Of a stretch of DNA of 14,661 nucleotides, positions 7,543 to 13,900 are shown piece by piece. A program made the translations under genes and the position numbers. The first letter of the stretch is position 1; every line of letters begins with the position of its first letter. The stretch covers positions 1 through 14,661 of the forward strand of contig LJUE01000020.1 of NCBI GenBank assembly GCA_001303885.1, in the 5' to 3' direction. The notes beneath the pieces are model-generated. The model did not search any database. It saw only the letters and a list, made by a program, of their open reading frames with translations, and was not told the DNA's origin. The stretch is from Planctomycetes bacterium SM23_32 (lineage in GTDB: Bacteria > Planctomycetota > Brocadiia > SM23-32).

Positions 7543-8661
7543 TCAGGCTGCAAAGAAGGCGCAGATACGGTCCACTACGTAGTGCGCCTGTTCGTCCGTC
7601 AGTTCCGGGTAGATCGGCAACGCCAGGGTCTCCCGAGCCGCCCGTTCGCTCTCGGGGAGACTGCCGTCCGTGTAGCCCAGGTAGCGCAAGCACTCTTGGA
7701 GATGCAGTGGCACGGGGTAGTAGACGCGAGCCCCTATCCCTTCGTCCTTGAGAAAGGCCGCCAACTCGTCCCGTTCGGGAACCCGGATCACATACTGGTT
7801 GAAGACGTGGCGACTCGCGTGTACGCGAGGAAGCGCAACGGTTCCATCTTGGACGAGGCCCGACTCGCCGAGCAGCCGGTCGTAGCGCGCGGCGCCTGCT
7901 TGGCGCGCAGCGGTCCATGTGTCGAGGTGGTGCACCTTCACGTTCACGACCGCCGCCTGAAGGGCGTCGAGTCGGAAGTTGCCGCCGATGCACGCGTGAT
8001 GGTACTTGGGTTCGGCCCCATGCACGCGCAGAACCGCGAGCTTCTCCGCACGTCCCCTATCGTTCGTGACGACCATCCCCCCATCTCCAGCGCCCCCGAG
8101 GTTCTTCGAGGGGAAGAAGGAGAGGCAGCCGTAGTGCCCCACCGAGCCGGCGCGGCGCGCATTGTACTCGGCACCTATGGCCTGTGCAGCGTCTTCGATG
8201 ACAGTCAGGCCCTGCTGTGCGGCCACCTCCATGATCGGGTCCATGTCGGCCATCTGGCCGAAGAGATGCACCGGCATGATCGCTCTGGTGCGTGGGGTGA
8301 CGGCCGCAGACAGAAGCTCGGGGTCAAGGTTGTAGGTGGTCGGGTCAATGTCCACGAACACGGGACGAGCTCCCACTCGGACGATTGCCCCGGCTGTCGC
8401 AAAGAACGTGTAGGGCGTGGTTATGACCTCGTCGCCCGGTCCTATGCCCTCGGCCATCAGGCAGATGAGGAGTGCGTCAGTGCCCGAGGAGACTCCCACG
8501 GCATGAGCACACCGGCAGTAATCGGCAATGGCTTCCTCGCATTGGGCGACTTTGGGGCCGAGTATGAACAGCTGGGACTCGAAGACCTCGGCCACTGCTG
8601 CTTCCAACGGCGCCCTTATCGTCTCATACTGCTCCCTGAGCGAAAGCGCCGGCACCTCCAT
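7543..8661 (-). CDS. DegT/DnrJ/EryC1/StrS sugar aminotransferase (WbpE/WlbC-like)
   Basis: A 372-residue PLP-dependent enzyme of normal family length. The PLP lysine is Lys186 in SFFPSKNLGGAGDGG, a very conserved site. EDAAQAIGA (156-164) supplies the Asp157 and Gln160 that contact the cofactor ring, and VGVSSGTDAL (55-64) forms the phosphate cup. The start MEVPALSLREQYETIR is typical of the family. Such enzymes transaminate a keto-sugar nucleotide, usually with glutamate as donor. The gene starts 3 bases after the stop of the oxidoreductase-acetyltransferase fusion (TAA CCG ATG), with AAGGAG upstream inside that gene. This arrangement points to the WbpE step: amination at C3 of the 3-keto UDP-GlcNAc uronic acid made by the oxidoreductase, followed by acetylation. 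Family assignment is very secure; the exact substrate is inferred from the neighbour. Confidence 0.94.
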   Translation of the reverse strand: MEVPALSLREQYETIRAPLEAAVAEVFESQLFILGPKVAQCEEAIADYCRCAHAVGVSSGTDALLICLMAEGIGPGDEVITTPYTFFATAGAIVRVGARPVFVDIDPTTYNLDPELLSAAVTPRTRAIMPVHLFGQMADMDPIMEVAAQQGLTVIEDAAQAIGAEYNARRAGSVGHYGCLSFFPSKNLGGAGDGGMVVTNDRGRAEKLAVLRVHGAEPKYHHACIGGNFRLDALQAAVVNVKVHHLDTWTAARQAGAARYDRLLGESGLVQDGTVALPRVHASRHVFNQYVIRVPERDELAAFLKDEGIGARVYYPVPLHLQECLRYLGYTDGSLPESERAARETLALPIYPELTDEQAHYVVDRICAFFAA

Positions 8662-8664
8662 CGG

Positions 8665-10299
8665 TTACAGCTCCTTGGCTACAGGTTGCACGACGCCGTC
8701 TTGCAGGTGGTAGTGATCTCCGCACTCGGGGCAGACGGCGAAGCTGTCTTGATCCAAGACCAGTTTGCCTGCGGCGCACCGGCAGATCCATCCCCGGAAC
8801 ATGGCGGGATTGCCGTAGACCAGAGCATAGGCCGGCACGTGGCGGGTGACCACTGATCCGGCACCCACGAAGGCGTACTCGCCGATCGTATTGCCGCAGA
8901 CAATGGTTGCATTGGCCCCGATGGTGGCGCCCCGCTTGACCAGCGTGGGGCGTACCTGGTGCATGCGCGCGATCTCGCTGCGCGGATTCTGGACGTTGGT
9001 GAAGACGGCCGACGGACCGCAGAACACGTAGTCCTCCAATGTCACGCCCGTGTAGACCGACACGTTGTTCTGGATCTTACACCCGTTCCCTATGTGCACA
9101 TCGGGGCCGATGACTACGTTCTGGCCGATCCGGCAGTCACGGCCGATCGTCGAATTGCTCAGAATGTGAGAGAAGTGCCATATTCGGCTGCCCTCGCCGA
9201 TGGTGCAGTTCTCGTCCACGATGGAGGTGGGATGGACGTAGAAGGGCACGTCTTTGCGGGCCGGCGTCTGACTGAGCTTGGTGGGCGCTCCCTGTGCCTC
9301 CAGGGAGCGCTGGCAGGCCTCAAGCACCTGGAGGACCGCAAGGCCCTCGTGCCCGTCGGTGACGGGGCGCCCGCGAGAGCGGATGCAGTCCAAGAAGTGC
9401 TGGCATTCTGCCCGTAGGGGCTCTACGGCCTCGACGGGCACTGGCTCGCCGCCAGCCCTGACCGCGGTCGGAATCCTGTTCCGCCATTCGATCTTGTAGT
9501 CGTAGAGCACCAGCTTATCGGCGACCGTGTCGTCGAAGACTGCCATCCTGTCTGTGCCTACCACCACCAGCCGCTGCTCCTTGAAAGGGTGGAGCCAGCT
9601 GACGAAGATGTGGGCCCGCACGCCGCTGGGAAACGTGAATTGGCTCAGCGTAACATCGGGGACTTGCTCGCTCACATAGTTGCCTCCCTGGCAGGCCAGC
9701 CAGTTCGGTTCCTCCCCCAGCAGACCCAGCATCACGCTGATGTCGTGCGGCGCGAAGCTCCAGAGGATGTTCTCTTCGGTCCTGATCTTCCCCATGTTCA
9801 AGCGGGAGGAGTACAGGTAGAGGAGCCGGCCGAGGCTTCCGCGAGCGATCAACTCCTTCAGCCTGATGACCGCCGGGTGGTAACGCAGGATGTGCCCCAC
9901 CATCAACGTCCTGCCACGCTGGTCAGCCAGCTCGACCAGATGTCTGCCTTCGGCGACGGACATGGCCAGCGGCTTCTCGACGAACACGTCCTTGTCTGCC
10001 TCGAGGGCAGCCTCGGCCACCTCGAAGTGCGTGGCGGCTGGCGTGGCCACGACCACGGCTTCCACACCGTCGTCCGCCAACAGCGCAGGATAGTCCGCAC
10101 GGAACTCGACCCCAGGGTAGTCCTCTCTGACCGACGATTCGCGGCGGGCGTCAGCGTCGCAGACAGCTTTCAGGGCCCCCAGGGCGTGGAAGTTCCGCAC
10201 CAGATTCCTGCCCCAGTGTCCGATGCCTACCACGGCCACCCGCGCCGTAGGCTGGGGACGCCCCCCTTCCTCCCTGAGCATCTCGCCGGAGGGCTTCAC
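8665..10299 (-). CDS. Gfo/Idh/MocA oxidoreductase fused to hexapeptide N-acetyltransferase (WbpB-WbpD / WlbA-WlbB type)
   Basis: A 544-residue two-domain protein. Residues 20-335 are a Gfo/Idh/MocA dehydrogenase with the nucleotide-binding motif GIGHWG (25-30), ATPAATH (85-91), VEKPLAMS (107-114, Lys109) and PHDISVMLGL (184-193, His185). After a short linker (about 336-352), residues 353-500 form a left-handed beta-helix with repeated IG-type hexapeptides. Characteristic WbpD/WlbB stretches are HFSHI, QNNVSVYTGVTLED, FCGPSAVFTNV and GATIGANATIVCG. The C-terminus (503-544) has CxC (506, 508) and CPEC (523-526), a possible zinc ribbon. In known systems these activities oxidise C3 of UDP-GlcNAc uronic acid and later acetylate the 3-amino group, with the aminotransferase between them. 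That enzyme is the next gene. The GTG start at 10299 has GGGAG 6 bases upstream; an ATG at 10281 is the alternative. No UDP-GlcNAc 6-dehydrogenase is visible in the window. Confidence 0.93.
   Translation of the reverse strand: MKPSGEMLREEGGRPQPTARVAVVGIGHWGRNLVRNFHALGALKAVCDADARRESSVREDYPGVEFRADYPALLADDGVEAVVVATPAATHFEVAEAALEADKDVFVEKPLAMSVAEGRHLVELADQRGRTLMVGHILRYHPAVIRLKELIARGSLGRLLYLYSSRLNMGKIRTEENILWSFAPHDISVMLGLLGEEPNWLACQGGNYVSEQVPDVTLSQFTFPSGVRAHIFVSWLHPFKEQRLVVVGTDRMAVFDDTVADKLVLYDYKIEWRNRIPTAVRAGGEPVPVEAVEPLRAECQHFLDCIRSRGRPVTDGHEGLAVLQVLEACQRSLEAQGAPTKLSQTPARKDVPFYVHPTSIVDENCTIGEGSRIWHFSHILSNSTIGRDCRIGQNVVIGPDVHIGNGCKIQNNVSVYTGVTLEDYVFCGPSAVFTNVQNPRSEIARMHQVRPTLVKRGATIGANATIVCGNTIGEYAFVGAGSVVTRHVPAYALVYGNPAMFRGWICRCAAGKLVLDQDSFAVCPECGDHYHLQDGVVQPVAKEL
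8671..8676 (-). promoter_or_regulatory. Shine-Dalgarno site of the aminotransferase gene
   Basis: AAGGAG on the minus strand, 9 bases before ATG 8661, lies inside the last codons of the upstream fusion gene. This is consistent with coupled translation of the two pathway enzymes. Confidence 0.7.
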
Positions 10300-10305
10300 C
10301 GGGGG

Positions 10306-10310
10306 CTCCC
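10306..10310 (-). promoter_or_regulatory. Shine-Dalgarno site supporting the GTG start of the fusion gene
   Basis: GGGAG on the minus strand with a 6-base spacer to GTG 10299. The alternative ATG at 10281 has no comparable site. Confidence 0.5.
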
Positions 10311-10430
10311 GTGCATGACTGGGGACGCGAGAAAGGCAGCTGGTGCAGCAGGTGCTTCCCTTGCGTGAGAGCCAGCGCCCGCTGCGAGGGTGGTCCGAGC
10401 GGCTAACGGTGAGCAGTCGCTCTGGCGCTG

Positions 10431-10456
10431 CGGATGGTGGGAATCATGCCCATCCG
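10431..10456 (-). repeat. Inverted repeat in the leader of the operon
   Basis: CGGATGG (10431-10437) and CCATCCG (10450-10456) are perfect complements around a 12-base loop. No T-run follows on either strand, so it is more likely an RNA structure or binding site than a terminator. Confidence 0.5.
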
Positions 10457-10555
10457 ACACGGCTCAGCCCCCGAGGGGGGACACAGACATCCGCTCGAGA
10501 CGCATTCCCGACGCAGATGATCCTGTGTGGACCCGGCCATGAGACCGCTGTACGC

Positions 10556-10583
10556 CGAGACGATAGCAGATGGCCCCGTCTCG
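10556..10583. promoter_or_regulatory. Dyad overlapping the promoter, possible operator
   Basis: CGAGACG (10556-10562) and CGTCTCG (10577-10583) are perfect 7-base inverted arms separated by 14 bases (centre-to-centre distance 21). One arm overlaps the -10 hexamer and the other abuts the -35 hexamer of the promoter candidate. A dimeric regulator bound there on one DNA face would block RNA polymerase. No regulator gene is present in the window. Confidence 0.4.
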
Positions 10584-10589
10584 TGTCAA
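10560..10589 (-). promoter_or_regulatory. Candidate sigma70 promoter of the glycan operon
   Basis: On the minus strand TTGACA (10584-10589, exact -35 consensus) is followed after 18 bases by TATCGT (10560-10565, 4 of 6 to the -10 consensus). It sits in the long gap upstream of the first biosynthetic gene and is correctly oriented. The overlapping dyad at 10556-10583 adds support. Predicted start of transcription is near 10553. Confidence 0.48.
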
Positions 10590-10709
10590 GCAGCCTGGCG
10601 CCCGGCTCGTCCTCAATTCCGGAGGCCGTGAGGGGACTCCCAGTGCATGTAGGTGCTTCTGTGGATAGGACTGACGGCGTCGTCTTTGCGCGGACGCACG
10701 CCCTCGTCC

Positions 10710-10751
10710 CCGAAGCTCATGCCTCCTCGCGGCCCAAAGGAGGAGCTTCGG
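10710..10751 (-). terminator. Strong hairpin downstream of the GH2-like gene, possible terminator
   Basis: CCGAAGCT (10710-10717) pairs with AGCTTCGG (10744-10751), and inside, after a 4-base bulge, CCTCCT (10722-10727) pairs with AGGAGG (10738-10743) around a 10-base loop. It lies 175 bases beyond the stop codon of the GH2-like gene and about 120 bases before the operon promoter. No T-run follows on the minus strand, so factor-independent termination would be atypical. Confidence 0.4.
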
Positions 10752-10773
10752 TGAGCAGTCACGAGCGCGACCA

Positions 10774-10795
10774 GAGCCTCAGTGGACTGAGCCTC
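10774..10795. repeat. 22-base imperfect palindrome
   Basis: GAGCCTCAGT, GG, then ACTGAGCCTC: nine of ten arm positions pair, with one C/C mismatch, and the core CTCAGT-GG-ACTGAG is perfect. The outer 7 bases GAGCCTC also form a direct repeat. It could be a regulator site or part of the terminator region of the GH2-like gene. Confidence 0.4.
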
Positions 10796-10925
10796 GGATG
10801 CAGGCCGATCTGAGCCCATGGCCGCTGGGTCTACTGGGTCGTCACCTGCTGCCGGCCGAGGAGAAGGCCCAATGGATCTCAGGACTACTCGGCATGCTAC
10901 TGACCAGCCGTACGGGCTCACGGTC

Positions 10926-13900
10926 CTACCACCGGTAGTAGCGGTAGGGGTCGTCGTCCGCCTCCGGAGCGGCCAGGTAATAGCTTTCGAGCCAGCGTCC
11001 GGGCGCCTGGACGCTCACCGGCCCGCGCACAATGCCCCCGCCCATGTAGGTGTCGCGCACCCGCACGGCGAGCACGTTGCGGCCCGCGCGCAGCAGGCGC
11101 CTGGGCATCTCATACCGCCGCGGCGCCGCCCAGTGCTGCTCGTGCGTCTCGGCCGTGATGCTGCCGATCAGCTCGCCGTTCAGGTAGGTCCAATCCTCGT
11201 CGTCCACGGCGCCCATCGTCAGCACCAGCTCGGCCTCTTGGGGCACCGCGGGCAGGTCGAACTCCTTGCGGTACCAGAAGATGCCGTCGTAGTCCGCCAG
11301 CTCCGGCCGCTGGCTCTCCCACGTTCCGGGCACTTCGATGGGCTGCCAGGCGGAGTCGTCGAACTCGGGCCGATGCCAGCCCTGCTCCAGGCCGACCTCG
11401 TCGGGGTCGGCCTCGCCCACCCAGCCGGCCGACGTGTCGGGCACCGCCAGCCCGGGCTTGCTCCAGTGCTCCAGCAACCGGTTCTCCATCGGCGCCCCGA
11501 GGTTGGCCAGCAGGCGCGAGAGCAGGAAGCCGGTGCGCCGATACGTCATGCGGTCGTGGTTGAATTGCGCCGGGTCGAACATCCACGGCGCCGCCTGGCA
11601 GAAGACGACGCGCCCTTCGCCGAGCTCGACGGCCCCCAGCAGACCGTACTCGTCGGCCGGCTCCGGGTCGGAGAGGAGGGGGAGGTCGGCGAAGTCGCGG
11701 AAATGCGTCTCGGCGCAGCTCAGCCCGCGCAGCGCCTCGCCCCGGCGCGCGAGGTCCAGCCGCGAGTTCATCACTGTCCTCACCTCGCAGCGACAGGGCA
11801 CGGGCGCGTTGCGCAGGTCGGCCTCGCCGTTGGCCAGCAGCAGCACGTTCAGGCCGCGCTCGACGGCGGCCCGCACCTCATCGGCGGGCGGACCTTGCGC
11901 GCCCGGCCCCAGCACCAGCAGGTCGCCGGAGCCCATCTCCCCGGCGGGGGCGTCCGCAGCCACGCCGAGCGAGCGCAGCGTGTCCCTACCGCGCGCGGAG
12001 CCGGCGTAGTGGGCGCGGCGCGTCTGGCGCGGCGGGGCCTCGGCGCAGTAGCGCACCAGGTTGCGGATGATGGTCCGGGCGGCCGGGTCTGCTTCGCTGC
12101 GGCCGGTCACGTCCATCTGGCAGAACACGATGCGGCCCCGGCCTGCCCCGCACTCCAGGAGTGGCGCGTACTGGAGGTCGAACCCGCCGTCCACGATGGG
12201 CAGGAAGTCGCCCCGCATGGGCTTCTCGATCAGGGCGGTGGCCACGTTGCCCTCGGTGCTGCAGCGCCAGACGCGCGAGTTGTTGAACCCGCACCATCGC
12301 ACGTGCGGGTAGCTCTGGAAGCCGCCCGGGCTCTCCATGTAGGGCGGGTAGAGCGTGGCGCTGCCGCGCCAGTCGCGCAAGTGGTCGGCCGAGAGACCCT
12401 CCAGCACCGGATGGTCGGGCACGCGGGGAAAGACGCGCCGCAACCCGTAGACCTGCGTGCGGAATCCCAGCCGGTCGCGCAGCGCCTGCTCGGTCTGCTC
12501 AAAGACCAGCACGTTCAGCCCGTCCGCCACGGCCGCGATGTCCGGCGCCGCTCCCGCGGCCGACAGCGCCTCGCGCCCGACGACCAGCAGCGCGTAGTCG
12601 GACAGGTCATCCGTTGCCCGCGCGTCGGTGAACGGGATGCCGAGCGCCTCCAGCTCCGCCCGCGTCCTGCCCACCGGGTCGTAGAGGGCGATGCCGGCAC
12701 CGGCCGCGGCCCGGGGGGCCGGCAGCACGTGGACGTCGAGGGCATCCTGCTGCGTCTGGCCGTCCTCGAACGTCACCGACAGGCTCAGCGCGTAGGCGCC
12801 CGGAGCCAGGTCGTCGGGCAGCCGGCACGAGACGGCCTCCTTGAGGATGCCGCCGGGCTCCGCCTCGATGCGTCCGCTGCCTTTCGGTCCGCCCTGAAGC
12901 GCCCAGCGATAGGTGCACGCGGCCGGCTCCCGCGTGTCGTTGATGACGATGACCTGCTTGTGCACCGTCTCGCCGGGCAGGAAGTTGTGGTCCTCCTCGG
13001 TGAAGTCTCCGGTCCGCCCGGCCAGGTAGGCCAGCAGCGGCATGTTGACCCGGTCCATCGTGCGGCCGATGCTGGTCGGCTCCCAGTGGTCCTCGGGGTG
13101 GCGGCTGGTGAGGTAGCTGTCGGCGTGGCGCAGGCGGTCGGGGCTCACGCCCGGCCTCTGAAGGGCGGTCCAGTCGGTCTCGACGGGGATGTCATCGGTC
13201 GACACGCCGGGCCTGCGCCGCCAGAAGTCGCCCTGGTCCCACGGCAGCATGGCCGAGACGCCCCAGGTGCGGTGCGCCGGCCAGTTGCGCCGGGCGTAGA
13301 TGCTCTTGATCTCCAGCACGTTGCGGTCCCGGTTGGCAAAGGTCGTGTGCAGGTTCCAGTAGTGGAAGGGCTGCTCGTTGCGCCAGAAGTGCAGCTCGTT
13401 CCTGAGGCACTGCACGTCCGACTGGTCCGCCGTGTAGGCGTCGTCGCCTTTGAAGGCGGCGGCGAACTCGTGCGTCCACGCCTGCTGCATGACGGAGGCC
13501 CGCCAGATGAACTCCGGCCCCCGGTAGCTGGACCAGGAGGCGATGTGCGGCAGCCCCCATTCCACGAAGAAGAACGGCTTGATGCCCTCGGCGGCCCACA
13601 CGTTGAGCCAGCGGGACCGCTCGCGGATCGGCGCCCAGTTCAGATAGCAGTTCAGCGTGTAGAAGTCGCCCAGGTTGCCGGACTGGTGATGGTAGATCGG
13701 GCGGGTGGGATCCAGGTCGGCCACGATCTGCTGCGCGCGGAGCGCCTGCGTGCGGTTATTGCCCTCCGGCGCTTCGCGCCCGTGGAGCTGCTCGGGGTCC
13801 TGGTCGCCCTGGTAGCCGGTGGCGTTGTGGTTCATGGCATAGAGGACGACCGACGGATGATGGCGCACCTGGCGGACGATCCAGCCGGCGATGCGTTCGT

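Larger units (their letters stand above)
10300..10553 (-). other. Long structured leader upstream of the biosynthetic operon
   Basis: If transcription starts about 7 bases after the -10 at 10560-10565, the first gene has a leader of about 254 bases. It has no supportable gene. It contains a 7-bp perfect hairpin (10431-10456), a C/G-only stem at 10468-10480 (CCCCC GA GGGGG) and complementary segments CAGCGCC and GGCGCTG further downstream on the transcript (about 10373-10430). I did not recognise a known riboswitch consensus or an RfaH ops element. An RNA-based control role is possible but unproven. Confidence 0.35.
10407..10760. repeat. 12-base direct repeat pair CGGTGAGCAGTC
   Basis: Exact copies lie at 10407-10418 and 10749-10760 on the plus strand, 342 bases apart in the same intergenic region. 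The second overlaps the end of the hairpin at 10710-10751. It could be a shared protein-binding site or chance. Confidence 0.4.
10590..10925. other. Intergenic stretch downstream of the GH2-like gene
   Basis: No supportable gene was found. The stretch holds a strong hairpin (10710-10751), an imperfect 22-base palindrome (10774-10795) and one copy of the 12-base repeat. A minus-strand open frame runs across it (10613-10921). The part after an internal Met (AVSPIHRSTYMHWESP and flanks) faintly recalls the N-terminus of Cys/Met-metabolism PLP enzymes, but it stops after about 35 residues and contains the hairpin, so I do not call it a gene. Confidence 0.4.

Noticed and set aside
10343..10813. 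A 156-codon plus-strand open frame in the intergenic region
   Set aside because: No family resemblance. It crosses the promoter candidate and three hairpins, and its composition looks like noncoding GC-rich sequence.
10613..10921. A 102-codon minus-strand open frame whose end faintly resembles the N-terminus of Cys/Met-metabolism PLP enzymes
   Set aside because: The resemblance covers only about 30 residues, no continuation was found in the two other reading frames downstream, and the segment contains a strong hairpin. It could be a decayed remnant, but I cannot support that.
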